Source: Kluyvera genomosp. 3
GTDB lineage: Bacteria; Pseudomonadota; Gammaproteobacteria; Enterobacterales; Enterobacteriaceae
Assembly: GCA_002211745.1 (NCBI GenBank)
Contig: CP022114.1
Span: forward strand, 2,698,645-2,762,644
Direction of reading: 5' to 3'
Length of the DNA stretch: 64,000 nt
Positions 1 through 9,962 of the stretch are shown here, one piece after another. Below the pieces are notes generated by a model. It searched no databases, was not told where the DNA came from, and worked only from the letters and a program-made list of their open reading frames with translations. Position numbers and translations under genes: made by a program. The number at the start of each line of letters is the position of its first letter. Positions within the stretch are counted from its first letter, which is position 1.

Positions 1-910
1 TACCGGTGAGATCCTGGCTATGGCTTCTTACCCCTCGTACAACCCCAACAATTTCGATAACGCCACACAAACGCAAATGCGTGATGTGGCGATTAACGAC
101 AGTTTCGAACCCGGTTCCACGGTCAAGCCGTTGGTGATTATCGAGGGGCTGGAGAGAAACATTATTCAGCCAAATACTTTGCTGGATACCACCCCTATCG
201 CGTCAATGGCCATCTGATTCGCGACGTGGGCCATTGGCCACAGCTGACGCCAACCGGTATTCTGCAAAAATCGAGCGATATCGGCGTTTCTCATATTGCG
301 CTGGCAATGCCGGCACAGGCGCTGGTTGATACCTATCAGGCGTTCGGTCTCGGCAAACCCACTGGCCTGGGGCTTAGCGGGGAAAGCGTAGGCTATTTTC
401 CGCTGCACCGTCGGCAGTGGGCCGATATTGAACGTGCGACCTTCTCCTTCGGCTACGGATTACGCGTCACGCCGCTGCAGATAGCCCGCGAATACGCCAC
501 CCTGGGTTCGTTTGGGTCTATCGTCCCCTGTCGATCACCAAAGTGACCCGCCAGTAATGGGCCAGCAGGTGGCCGATCCATCGATCGTTAAAACCGTGGT
601 ACATATGATGGAAAGCGATGTGCTTCCCGGCGGCAGCGGCGTGCGGGCGGCGGTGCCGGGGTATCGGCTGGCGACCAAAACAGGGACCGCTGAAAAACTG
701 GGCGATAGCGGCAAGTATGACGGCGGCTATGTGAACTACACAGCAGGCGTCGCGCCGGTTAGCCACCCGGAAGTCGCACTGGTCGTGGTCGTTAACAACC
801 CCACTGCCGGTACTCACTTCGGCGGTTCCGTCGCGGCGCCGATTTTCGGCAACATCATGGGTCCGGTATTGAAGAATATGAATATCGCGCCGGACGCGCT
901 GATACAGTAG
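1..910 (+). CDS. FtsI-type penicillin-binding protein (second PBP3-like copy), 5' end outside window
   Basis: C-terminal transpeptidase domain of a class B penicillin-binding protein, which cross-links septal peptidoglycan in the periplasm. Visible family blocks are the region around GSTVKPL, the TKTGTAEK box (KTG motif, near 670-690) and the closing AYTAGVAP-like and VVVNNP segments. It ends in DALIQ, without the longer tail of housekeeping FtsI. The location, away from the dcw cell-wall cluster and beside an esterase gene, suggests the extra PBP3 paralogue known in Salmonella as PBP3SAL rather than ftsI itself; that assignment is inference. The frame is lost near 193, 514 and 546, each in a C or G run; restoring one base each time gives a continuous protein. 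Confidence 0.85.
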
Positions 911-932
911 GCCCCAAATTTGGCTGCGGTGT

Positions 933-1829
933 TTATCGTTCCCGCAGCCATTTTTCATACTGCTCAGGCCACGCGAGAGTTTGAGTTCCAGCCCTGCCCA
1001 TCCCAAAGCCATGTCCCCGGAAGGATAACGATGCATTTCTACCGATACGCCTTCACGGAGGCAGGCCGTCTGTAAAATTAAGGTGTTGTGCGGATCGGAC
1101 ACCGAATCATCTTCCGCCTGAACCAGAAACATCGGCGGAGTCGTTGGCGTCACGTAATGTTGTACTGACCAGGCGGCATCCTGTGCCTGCGTCGCATTCT
1201 TCCCCACCAATACCCGATGCGTTGAAGTGTGGCTGTAAGGTTTCTCCAGCGTCACGATGGATAAATCAGCGCCGCGCCATCAGCTCGCGCCGGTAGGCTG
1301 TCCAGCGCATCAAGCGGCGTATAGCTGCGCTCTTCAGCGCGCGTTGCCGCCATTCCCAACAGATGCCCTCCGGCGGAAAATCCCAGCACGCTCACCCGCT
1401 TCTCCCGCTGACGGATGATGCGCAACGCCCGCTGGGCATCCTGTAAAGCAACGCGAGAACCGTCGTGCCAGCCTTCTCCCGGCAGGCGGTAGCTGAGTAT
1501 ATAAGCGGTATAACCTCGGGCTACCAACCAGCGCGCGGCGGGCCAGCCCTCCTTCGCCATCTCAACGCGGGTATAACCACCGCCCGGTGCGACCAGCACG
1601 CCGTGCCCATTCGCCCTGAACGGCGTCAGAATCGTGAGGAAGGGAACGGCAATATGACGCTGCGCCCATGCACGCTCAGTTGCAATGGCCCGTTGGACCG
1701 CCGCCGGGCGGAATACCCGGCCATAATGGCAGCATCTCTGTCGAGACGTCTGAAGGCGTGGATAAAGACAGCCCGCCTCGCCGCCAACAGCGTGGCACTC
1801 AAACCGAGAAGAAATTGACGACGCCGCAT
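933..1829 (-). CDS. alpha/beta hydrolase (acetyl-esterase/lipase type), exported
   Basis: Serine hydrolase of the esterase/lipase superfamily. The N-terminus MRRRQFLLGLSATLLAARRA has a twin-arginine-like basic start and a hydrophobic stretch, so export is likely. Nucleophile elbow is GFSAGG; the acid is in AEDDSVSDP; the histidine is in GGHGFGMG, which is recovered only when one G is restored near 1015. The motif APGGGYTRVEMAKEG is an oxyanion-loop signature of the family. The frame breaks about five times (near 1771, 1694, 1664, 1257, 1015), all in G/C runs. Convergent with the penicillin-binding protein gene. Substrate unknown; family members act on acetylated sugars or small esters. Confidence 0.75.
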
Positions 1830-2064
1830 AGTGTCACTCTGACGCGAAAAGAGTTTTCAGTTAAGCAGATAAATAAGAGGGAAAAATGAAGACTGTCGGG
1901 CTAAATTCTAAAAAAAACCTCGAGCTGTAGATTTATACAGAATCTTCATTGCCAGAGTTCTACGCACCGCTATAGGAATGCGGTAATCCCGGCGGCTCTT
2001 TTCGTCGCAGGGTATTTTCTCATAAGCCATTCGGGGTATTCCGCCCACAGGATTTGCATTTTTC

Positions 2065-2093
2065 TTCGTTATATAATCAAATATACACCGATT
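2065..2093. promoter_or_regulatory. ModE-type operator (molybdate repressor box)
   Basis: Left arm TTCGTTATATA, six-base spacer, right arm TATACACCGAT. This is close to the ModE consensus as I recall it (ATCGnTATATA-N6-TATATAnCGAT), with two mismatches over both arms. It lies about 25 bases before the start codon of the binding-protein gene at 2118, where a bound repressor would block the promoter. It is the main reason for calling the downstream importer a molybdate/tungstate system. Confidence 0.7.
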
Positions 2094-2117
2094 ATTTCCC
2101 TCCTCGATGAGCAATGC

Positions 2118-3184
2118 ATGTCTACATTACAACGTTTACTCCTGAGCTTGACGCTGGCCTGTGCCAGTCTGACAGCCGCAACGCCTGCGCTGGCCGAGCG
2201 CACCGTCACCGATCAACTTGGTCGCAAAGTCACCCTGCCTGATACCGTGAATCGTGTTGTGGTGCTCCAGCACCAGACGCTCAACCTGCTGGTGCAGCTC
2301 AACGCCGCCGACGATATCGTCGGCGTATTAAGCAGTTGGAAAAAACAACTCGGCCCAGAGTTCGCGCGCTTTATGCCCGGCATTGTCAAACTGCCGATGC
2401 CCGGCGATCTGACCCAGGTGAATATGGAAAGCCTGCTGGCGCTGCATCCGCAGGTGGTGTTTATCGCCAACTACGCGCCAGCGGCGATGATTCAGCAGAT
2501 AACAAACGCCGGGATCCCGGTGGTAGCCATTTCTCTGCGCCAGGACGCGGCGGGTGAGAAAAACAAAATGAATCCCTCGATGGCCAATGAGGAACAGGCT
2601 TACAACGACGGGCTCAAGCAAGGTATTCGGCTGATTGGCGAAGTGGTTAACCGCACCGCCCAGGCGGATGCATTGATAGACTACACCTTTGCCGCACGCG
2701 CCAAATTTAACGCGCCGGTCGCGGATATTCCGGCGGCGGAAAAAGTGCGTGTCTATATGGCCAATCCGGACCTGAACACCTACGGTTCCGGTAAATACAC
2801 CGGCCTGATGATGCAACATGCCGGAGCGATGAACGTCGCCGCCGCCACGGTAAAAGGCGCGCGTCAGGTTTCGCTGGAACAGGTATTACAGTGGAATCCG
2901 CAGGTGATTTTCGTGCAGGACCGTTATCCCGAGGTGGTCAAGCAGATCGTCAACGATCCGCAGTGGCAAGGCATTGACGCGGTGAAAAATCATCGCGTGT
3001 GGCTGATGCCGGAATACGCGAAAGCCTGGGCTACCCCATGCCGGAAGCATTAGCCATAGGCGAACTGTGGATGGCGAAAAAGCTCTACCCGACGCGCTAT
3101 AAAGATATTGATGTCGACGCGCAGGCCCAGGATTACTACCAACGCTTTTATCGTACCGACTGGCGGCCAAATGCGCATCAGTAG
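2118..3184 (+). CDS. periplasmic binding protein of a FecB/MolA-type ABC importer
   Basis: Cluster A-II metal-chelate/oxyanion binding protein. A Sec signal peptide (about residues 1-26, ending PALA) is followed by the start typical of the family, RTVTDQLGRKVTLP. After restoring one G near 3037 the C-terminus reads through a GYPMPEALAIGELWMAKK segment to the stop at 3184, giving about 355 residues, the usual length. Next to it are the matching permease (overlap of 14 bases) and ATPase. FecB-like proteins bind ferric chelates, cobalamin or, in the MolBCA system of Haemophilus, molybdate and tungstate. The ModE-type box upstream and the ModA-like gene nearby favour the last; ligand not proven. 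Confidence 0.75.
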
Positions 3185-4177
3185 TCACGCCAAAACGGTA
3201 CAGGCTGGCCTGATGCTGCTCACTCTGGCCGTGGCGGTGTCTTCTCTCTGTCTGGGCCAATACAAGCTGTCGATAGGCCAGGTGCTGGCTCAGTTTGCTC
3301 AGCCGCATAATACGTTAACGATCGCCCATCAGATTGTCTGGGACGTTCGCCTACCGCGTATTTTGCTCGCCCTGCTGGCCGGCGGCGCGCTTGGCCTGTG
3401 CGGTGCCACCTTACAGGGCGTATTCCAGAACCCGCTGGTGGATCCGCACATTATCGGCGTCACCTCCGGCTCCGCGTTTGGCGGGACGTTGGCAATTCTG
3501 CTCGGGCTGAGTATGCCGCTGATGATGGCCACCACTTTCTTCTTTGGTCTGCAGGCGCTAATGCTGGTGTATCTGCTGGCAGCACTTCAGGGTCGAGAGA
3601 ACACGCTGGTACTGATTCTCGCGGGGATCGTGCTCAGCGGTTTCTTTGCCGCGCTGGTCAGCCTGATGCAGTACCTGTCAGATACTGAAGAAGTCCTCCC
3701 CAACATTGTCTTTTGGCTGTTGGGCAGTTTCGCGACCGCCAACTGGCACAAAGTCCTGTTGTTGACCCTTCCAGTGATCGCCGCCGCGCTGGTGCTGTAC
3801 CGGCTGCGTTGGCGCATCAACCTGCTGTCGCTGGACGACAAAGATGCCCGCGCGCTGGGCGTCAGCGTCACCGCGCTGCGCCGCGGCGTACTGCTCTGCT
3901 GCGCACTGCTGGTTGCCGCGCAGGTGGCGGTCAGCGGCAGTATTGCCTGGGTGGGGCTGGTGATCCCACATCTGGCGCGGATGCTCTGCGGTGCCGATCA
4001 TCGTCGTTTGCTCCCCTGTGCCTTCTGGATGGGGCCTGTTTTATGATTGTGGTCGATGACCTCGCGCGCACGCTGACCGCCGCCGAGATTCCCATTGGGA
4101 TTATTACCGCGCTGGTCGGCGCGCCGCTGTTTGCCGTCATGCTGGTCCGCGCCAGCCGGAAAGGAATGCTCAAATGA
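3171..4177 (+). CDS. FecCD/BtuC-family ABC permease
   Basis: Inner-membrane permease of the vitamin B12/iron/molybdate (type II) importer family. Family signatures are visible: RLPRILLALLAGGALGLCGATLQ, then NPLVDPHIIGVTSGSAFGG, and SIAWVGLVIPHLARMLCG near the C-terminus. About nine to ten membrane spans. The start at 3171 lies inside the end of the binding-protein gene, implying translational coupling; the stop overlaps the ATPase start (ATGA). The frame is lost once near 4036 in a G run, after which DDLARTL and the cytoplasmic tail follow. Works as a homodimer with the ATPase at 4174. Confidence 0.85.
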
Positions 4178-4932
4178 CCCCGACGTTAACCCTCTCACAG
4201 CTGGAGTACGGCCATCAATCGCCGCTGTTTACGCCGCTGAATCTGCACTGTCAGCCCGGCGAAGTCTGGGCTATCCTCGGCGCCAACGGTCGCGGTAAAA
4301 GTACGTTGCTCGATACCATTACCGGCGTTCTGCCCGCGCTGGCGGGCGTCGTGGTGGTCCGTGGCGGCGTCGGCATCGTGCCGCAGTCGTTCCGTCCGGC
4401 CTTCGCCTGGCGGGTAAAAGAGGTGGTGCTGATGGGACGCGCGCGTCATATTGCCCTCTTCGCGCAGCCGCAGGAGGAAGATGAACGACAGGTGCTTGAC
4501 GCGCTGGCGCAGCTGAATATTACCGCGCTGGCCGACACGCTGTTCAGCAACCTGTCCGGCGGCCAGCAGCAGCTGGTCATGATCGCCCGCGCGCTGGTCA
4601 GCGCCAGCCAGAATATCCTGCTGGATGAACCCTGTTCGGCATTAGATCTCGGTAACCAACAAACGGTATTGCAGCTGATAAGCGATCTGTCGCACGCCCA
4701 GTCGCGTACCGTGATGTTTACCACCCACGATCCCACCCATGCGCTTCAGGTCGCCAGCCACACGCTGCTGCTGCTGCCGGACCGCCAGTGGCTGGCCGGG
4801 CCCACCTCAGCGGTGGTGCAAGAGGCGAATCTTCAGCGCGCTTACGGCGTGCAGGTCCGTAAGCTTCAGCTTGCAGATTACCCCTCTCCGGTGGTGACGC
4901 CGCTCTTTACCATTCACCGCGCGCCGACATAA
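4174..4932 (+). CDS. ABC importer ATPase (FepC/BtuD/MolC type)
   Basis: Complete 252-residue ATPase. Walker A GANGRGKST (about residues 34-42), Q-loop VPQSFRPAF, signature LSGGQQQ, Walker B NILLDEPCSALD and switch histidine TTHDPTHAL are all present in order. It powers the permease encoded immediately upstream; start and previous stop overlap in ATGA. The 3' end runs 26 bases into the convergent ModA-like gene. Unlike its two partners this frame is unbroken. Substrate is inferred only from context: a ModE-type box before the operon. Confidence 0.85.
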   Translation: MTPTLTLSQLEYGHQSPLFTPLNLHCQPGEVWAILGANGRGKSTLLDTITGVLPALAGVVVVRGGVGIVPQSFRPAFAWRVKEVVLMGRARHIALFAQPQEEDERQVLDALAQLNITALADTLFSNLSGGQQQLVMIARALVSASQNILLDEPCSALDLGNQQTVLQLISDLSHAQSRTVMFTTHDPTHALQVASHTLLLLPDRQWLAGPTSAVVQEANLQRAYGVQVRKLQLADYPSPVVTPLFTIHRAPT

Positions 4933-5647
4933 ACCCGGCGTTGCGCAGACAGCGCTGCCCCTCTTCAGCGAGGATAAACTGGCAAAGCTGGCGCGCAGCG
5001 TCGCTCTCATCGAGGCTCGTCAGATAGTATTCGCAGCAGATATTCCACGGCGCAGGGATGACGACGCTGCGAACTTCACTTTGCTCCGTCAGCGCCGAAG
5101 CGTAGTGCGCGTAGCCAATAAACAGATCCGCATGCCCTTCTGCAATCAGCCAGCGGCTGGCGAGCGCGCCGTTCGGCAGCGTAAGCGAATCGCGCCCGCC
5201 CACCAGCGGCATCGCCCGCTGCTTCAGCGCGTTGCCCAATCCCGGATGGCTGGCCTCAATCCTGTCAAACAGCTGCCAGGTGTAGTCGCCGGAAGGATCG
5301 CACAGCGGCGTGGAGGTCGCTAACCGTAGCGTCTCATCGGCCAGCAGTTCCAGCCACGTTTTGCCCATCGTTTGCGGCGCGTTTCGCACGGTCAGTATTA
5401 ATGCGTTACGGGCAAACAGATAGAGACCGCTGGCGCGACCTGCCTCGTAAAGCGCCTGCGGATGCTGACGGTTCGCCGAGGCAAACAGCGAGCACTGTGC
5501 GCCGTTTTCGATACGCTCACGCAGCAGCCCCGCCGGGCCAAAAGTCAGCGCAAGCGGAATACCGGTCTGCCCGGTAAACGCGGCCTGAAGGGGAATAAAT
5601 GCGCGGCGCAGGCTGCCTGCCGCCAGAAGCGTTAAGGTGGAGTGCAT
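4907..5647 (-). CDS. ModA-like oxyanion-binding protein without a signal peptide
   Basis: A 246-residue member of the molybdate/tungstate binding-protein family (PF13531 type). It opens MHSTLTLLAAGSL, which aligns with the first strand of mature ModA; the usual leader is absent. An in-frame stop lies 12 codons upstream of the ATG and the promoter/operator DNA is there, so a missed leader is unlikely. The second oxyanion-contacting serine loop of ModA is replaced by FGPAGLLRERI, so ligand binding may differ. No modB/modC lie beside it; instead it faces the FecBCD-type importer tail to tail. Possibly a cytosolic oxyanion binder or sensor; function inferred only. Confidence 0.65.
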   Translation of the reverse strand: MHSTLTLLAAGSLRRAFIPLQAAFTGQTGIPLALTFGPAGLLRERIENGAQCSLFASANRQHPQALYEAGRASGLYLFARNALILTVRNAPQTMGKTWLELLADETLRLATSTPLCDPSGDYTWQLFDRIEASHPGLGNALKQRAMPLVGGRDSLTLPNGALASRWLIAEGHADLFIGYAHYASALTEQSEVRSVVIPAPWNICCEYYLTSLDESDAARQLCQFILAEEGQRCLRNAGFMSARGEW

Positions 5648-5656
5648 AAGAAGATA

Positions 5657-5700
5657 CGTAATAGCCCGAATATAACCGCTATATTATCCAGGCTATTACG
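5657..5700. promoter_or_regulatory. compound palindrome with weaker ModE-like box upstream of the ModA-like gene
   Basis: Outer arms CGTAATAGCC (5657-5666) and GGCTATTACG (5691-5700) are perfect inverted repeats. Between them sits a second dyad, AATATA (5669-5674) and TATATT (5680-5685). Read on the + strand, CGCTATATT-N7-CTATTACG (5677-5700) resembles the E. coli modA operator, more weakly than the site at 2065. It starts 9 bases before the ATG of the ModA-like gene, so it spans its promoter or leader. Confidence 0.5.
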
Positions 5701-5715
5701 CTATTGACCAGCGCT

Positions 5716-6551
5716 TTAGTAACGAATTTCCGCCAGCGCCTGCAGCTGATCCGGTGTCGCCACCGGCAGATGGAAGAAGTCCAGATAGGCGGGAATCATT
5801 TCAAACAGCATATCGGTGCCACGCTGAATCGGGCAGCCGCGTGCCATCGCCGACTGCAGCAACGGCGTGTATTCCTGCTTCATGACCACTTCGCCAACAA
5901 ACGTTCCAGCATCAAGACGCGCGACGTCGATGGGTAACGGATCGCCTGGCGTCATGCCGAGCGGCGTGGCGTTCACCACCAGCGAGTGCCCCGCCGGATC
6001 GCTCGTCATGACCGTGAGCTTCAGCTGCGGGTAGTGCGTGTGTAGACGATCCGCCAACGCCTGCGCGGCGCTTTCTCGGGCATCCACCAACGTCAGTGCG
6101 CTCACCCCCGCCGCGGCAAGCGAGGCGGCAATCGCCGACCCCACGCCGCCGCTGCCGACCACCAGCGCGCGCGCGCCAGTGGTGCGAAAACCCTTACGCT
6201 GAATGCCGCGCACAAAGCCGTCGCCATCAAACATATCGCCGGTCAGCGATCCGTCGGCTTCCCGACGGATGGCATTGCAGGCCCCGGCAATTTGCGCGGT
6301 GGGGCTCATCCGGTCGACCAGTTCGCAGGTGGCGATTTTATGCGGCATGGTCACCAGCGCCCCGCGATGTTGGTGAGTGAAAACAGCGTGGGGATCAGCG
6401 CCGCATAGTCTTCCGGCTTCACGCCCATCGGCACCACTTTGACATCCACGCCCTGGTCGGCAAACCAGGGGTTGTAGATCATCGGCGCTTTAAAACTTTC
6501 GGTTGGATAACCCAAATGAGCAATTAACCGCGTATGCCCACTAATTTGCAT
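5716..6551 (-). CDS. shikimate/quinate dehydrogenase family protein (AroE/YdiB type)
   Basis: NAD(P)-dependent oxidoreductase interconverting shikimate (or quinate) and its 3-dehydro form. Seen: N-terminal substrate domain, catalytic-lysine motif VTMPHK (restored by one G near 6362), nucleotide-binding glycine motif VVGSGGVGSA, and C-terminal QYRGTDMLFE-like block (here QRGTDMLFEM). About 278 residues after repair, normal for the family. It overlaps the MFS gene by 11 bases and is third in an operon with the carrier and a dehydroshikimate dehydratase. The context argues for a catabolic role (making 3-dehydroshikimate from imported shikimate) rather than aromatic amino-acid synthesis. Confidence 0.85.
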
Positions 6552-7889
6552 GTGTCCCCTCCTGCTCAGGCAGATCCAGTTCGATGCGCTTCACGTCACC
6601 GAGAATAAACACATACGCCACCACGCCGAGTAGCGCCGCGCCGCCGATGTAAACCAGGGCGTAGAAGAAATTGCCAAAGGCGGCAACGATAAAACCGATC
6701 ACCAGCGGCGTGAGAATGCCCGCCAGGTTGGCGCAGAAGTTAAATAATCCACCGGTCAAGCCGCCCAGCCCTTTGGGCGCCATGTCGGAAATGAGGGTCC
6801 ATCCAAGGCCCACCATCCCCTGGCCAAAGAAGGCAAACGACATGACCAGGATCACTGCCGTGTCGCTGGACAGCCAGTTAGCGCTGATAATGCAGCTCGC
6901 CATCAACAGCCCGGCGATAATCGGCAGCTTACGGCCCAGATTGGCGCTGCCGGTCGCTTTCAGCAATTTGTCAGACACCCAACCGCCGAACATCACCCCG
7001 CCCGCCGCCGCCAGGAATGGCAGAATGGCAAAGAAGCCAACCTTCAGCCATGGCATATGACGTTCGGTGGCCAGATAAGTCGGGAACCAGGTCAGGAAAA
7101 ATACCAGCACGGTATTGCCCGCAAACTGACCAATACTGGCACCAATAATCTGCCGTTTGCGCAACAGCTGGCGGACCAGCGGCCAGCTAAAGGCTTTACG
7201 CTGCTCGGCGCCGGTGGTCATGCCGCCGCCCGCGGTGATGTACTCGCGCTCCTGCTGACTCAGACGGCGATCCTCATGCGGTTCGCGATAGTGACGCCAC
7301 CAGACCAGCGCAAACAGCAGCCCGACCACACCAACGGTAATAAACAGTGTGCGCCAGCCAAACCCGTCCATGATCCAGAACAGCAGCGGCGCGAAGCAGG
7401 CCAGTCCGAGATATTCACCAACGGTATAAACGGCGGTCGCTTTTGCGCGCTCGTGCTGCGGGAACCACGCGCTGACCACCCGGCTATTGACCGGAAAGCA
7501 CGGCGCCTCGCTGACGCCAAGGCCAAAACGGCACAGCAGCAGCGTTTTCAGCCCCACGGCGAAACCGTGGAACAGCGTGAACAGCGACCAGAAGCTAAGG
7601 GCCAGGAAATAGGTCACCTTATTACCAAACCGGTCGAGGAACATACCGCCCGGAATTTGCGCCAGCGCATAGGTCCAGGCAAAGGCGGAAAAGACAATCC
7701 CCATCACCGCCGCGCTGATACCCAGCTCCTGAGTGAGCTGCGGCGCGGCGATGCCCAGCACGGTGCGGTCGAGATAGTTAATCATGGTCCCCACTGCCAG
7801 CAGCGCCAGAATACCAATGCGCCGCCGGAGCGGGGTACCGCGTTAACCGCCTCAGCGGTAGCCACGCGATTTTGGCCGAGTGAGTTCAT
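6541..7889 (-). CDS. MFS transporter, anion:cation symporter family, probable shikimate/quinate uptake
   Basis: Twelve-span major facilitator of the GudP/galactonate-type ACS family: MINYLDRTVLGIAAP in the first span, the loop motif GGMFLDRFGNK (2-3 loop) and PVNSRVVSAWFPQHERA before the fifth span are typical. The start at 7889 (MNSLGQNRVATAEAVN) is the only upstream ATG that joins the frame, after one base is restored near 7841. It lies between the dehydrogenase and dehydratase genes and is presumably co-transcribed with them. Substrate is inferred from the neighbours: hydroaromatic acids such as shikimate or quinate. Confidence 0.75.
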
Positions 7890-7979
7890 AGTGTTTACCT
7901 GTCGTTGTCGAGTGCAGATGAAAGTTTATAGTTATGGTCTGTCCTTCGCCGTTAGCGTACCGGGTGGTACATCTTTCCG

Positions 7980-9829
7980 CTAACGGTACTGCATAGCCGC
8001 CAGTCGCACAGCGGCATTGACCGCGCCATATTGCGCGTAGCCGTGGCGTCTTTCGGTTAATTCAAAGAAGAAGCGTCCTTCGCTGAACGGCCAGGTGTAG
8101 CGATGTAAAAACTCGCCGCCGGCACCATCGCGATCGTAGAGAATCTGCTGACGCTGCAAGGTTTCCACCTGGGCCGCGTCGCCGAAGCGCGCCTGTAGAT
8201 CCTCGTAATAGTTGGCCGGTACCGGCAGCGACAGCGAGGCCGCCAGCGGCTGATTTTCCAGGAAAGTGGGCAGATCGTCGCTGGCGAACGCCGCATGCTG
8301 TAAACCGGCCCCCTGATAACACGCCACCGAGCGGGCAATCTGCGTCGCGCGGCTTTGGGAAATATTCAGCGCCAGGCGCACGTTGCCCTGCGGGCTTTGC
8401 ACCGCCAGGCTGCGCACCAGGCCGTAAGGATCGGGCATGGTCTGCTCATGTTCCAGCGTGAACCCCAGCACCGCACGGAAGAACATCACCCAGTTATCGC
8501 GGCTGTCAGCCTCCATACCGAGCGCCAAATGGTCGATACCTAAAAGCTGTCCGTCGGTCGCCGCAGCGGTAAGATTGAAATCCTGCGCGTAGATATCCTT
8601 CTCATCATCCACCAGATAAACCAGACTGCCGTCCGGCGCGCACACCGCCGGGATGGTACTCTCATTCGGCCCGACCTCTCCCTGCCAGGTCGCATAGCCG
8701 TAAGCTCTGGCGCGGGCGACGATAGGCGCGCTGGCGCTGACGCGCAGGGCCAGCGCGCACAGTGAAACGCCGTGGCGTTGATAGAAGTGATCGGCCCAAC
8801 TGTACGGTTGATAGTTAATAATCACCCGCGCACCGCCGTTGCTCCACAGCGCGACCTGTTTGGAACGGTGCATCCCGCCAATTGAAAACCCATGCCATTG
8901 AGCATGACGCCCAGCTTTTTCGCCTCAGCGGGGCTGGCGGCAAACTCAATAAATTCGATGTCTTTAAAGGTTGGGAGATCGGCGGTGTGAAAGAGTTCGG
9001 CGTCGCTTTCTCCCAGCGCGCGGCGGGTTTGCTCCTCCAGCCACAGCAGCGAGCGGTAACCATCTTTCGCCGTCGCGCCGTTCGGTGAGGCGCGGAAACC
9101 ATCGTTAAAGATCTCCAGCGACCATGGCCCACGGTAGCCTAAGCGGGTCAACTCACGGGTAAATTCCACCAGCGGCAGTTCACCCTGCCCAGGGAAACAG
9201 CGGAAATGGCGGCTCCACTCGAGCACGTCCATTTTCATCAATGGTGCGTCGGCGAGCTGGAGGAAAGTGATTTTGTCCATTGGCACTTCGTGCAAGCGGC
9301 TAAGATCGTCGCCGAGCGCCAGAATATGGAAGCTGTCGAGCACGATGCCCATCGCCGGGCTATCCACCGCCTTTACCCGCTCCCATGCCTGATACCAGCG
9401 GTTTACGTGGGCCCCCCACGCCAGCGCTTCATATCCAATACGGATATTTTCCTGCTCCGCGAGCGTCGCCAGCGCCCGCAAATCGGCCACCTGCTGTTCG
9501 AAATCGGCGGAGCTGTCAGCCTGCACGTTGCTGCACAGCAGCAGCGTGTCGCACCCCAGTTCATGCATCAGCGCAAACTTGCGCTTCGCTCGCGCCAGGT
9601 TGGCCGCGAACTGGGCGCGTGTGCCGCCCTCAAAATCGCGAAACGGTTGAAACAGCGTGATTTTGAGCCCCAGATCGTCGGCCATGTTACGGACATCCGC
9701 TGGCGTACCGGTATAATAGAGCAAATCGTTTTCGAAGATTTCAACGCCCTGATAACCCGCCGCTGCAATCGCGCTCAGTTTTTCAGGCAGGGTTCCGGAA
9801 ATGGATACGGTAGCAATAGAACGCAACAT
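7980..9829 (-). CDS. 3-dehydroshikimate dehydratase fused to a 4-hydroxyphenylpyruvate dioxygenase-like (VOC) domain
   Basis: Two-domain protein of about 617 residues. Residues 1-280 form an AP-endonuclease-2-type TIM barrel with metal ligands expected of QuiC/AsbF-type dehydratases: Glu in YEALAWG, Asp in VLDSFHI, Gln in FLQLADAP, Glu in SLEIFND. After a linker, residues from about 300 form glyoxalase-like repeats that keep an HPPD-type triad (GIDHLAL, GLQHAAF, FFELTER). The barrel converts 3-dehydroshikimate to protocatechuate; the role of the second domain is less clear. Start ATG 9829 has an AGGTGA ribosome site. One frame break near 8876, between the domains. First gene of the operon read towards 5716. 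Confidence 0.8.
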
Positions 9830-9868
9830 AGTTTCACCTGGCTCACGCTGTAACAGTTGCATCGAATA

Positions 9869-9884
9869 TGAATCATTTGGTTCA
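9869..9884. promoter_or_regulatory. candidate operator of the divergent TetR regulator
   Basis: Imperfect palindrome TGAATCATTTGGTTCA (12 of 16 positions symmetric) in the 133-base gap between the dehydratase start (9829) and the TetR gene (9963). TetR-type regulators usually bind such a dyad in the shared promoter region. Inferred from position and symmetry only. Confidence 0.45.
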
Positions 9885-9962
9885 GCGGCGCCAGAATTGG
9901 TTGCTAAATTGTGATCATTGTGTGTATTTTTTGTGCCCGGTAAAAAATGAACAGGAGTTGTT

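Noticed and set aside
1908-2114. A 68-codon - strand frame upstream of the binding-protein gene
   Set aside because: It spans the ModE box and promoter of the importer and has no family similarity.
9901-9925. CRP-like half site (TGTGATC) in the TetR/dehydratase gap
   Set aside because: Only one half matches the consensus; the other half is absent.
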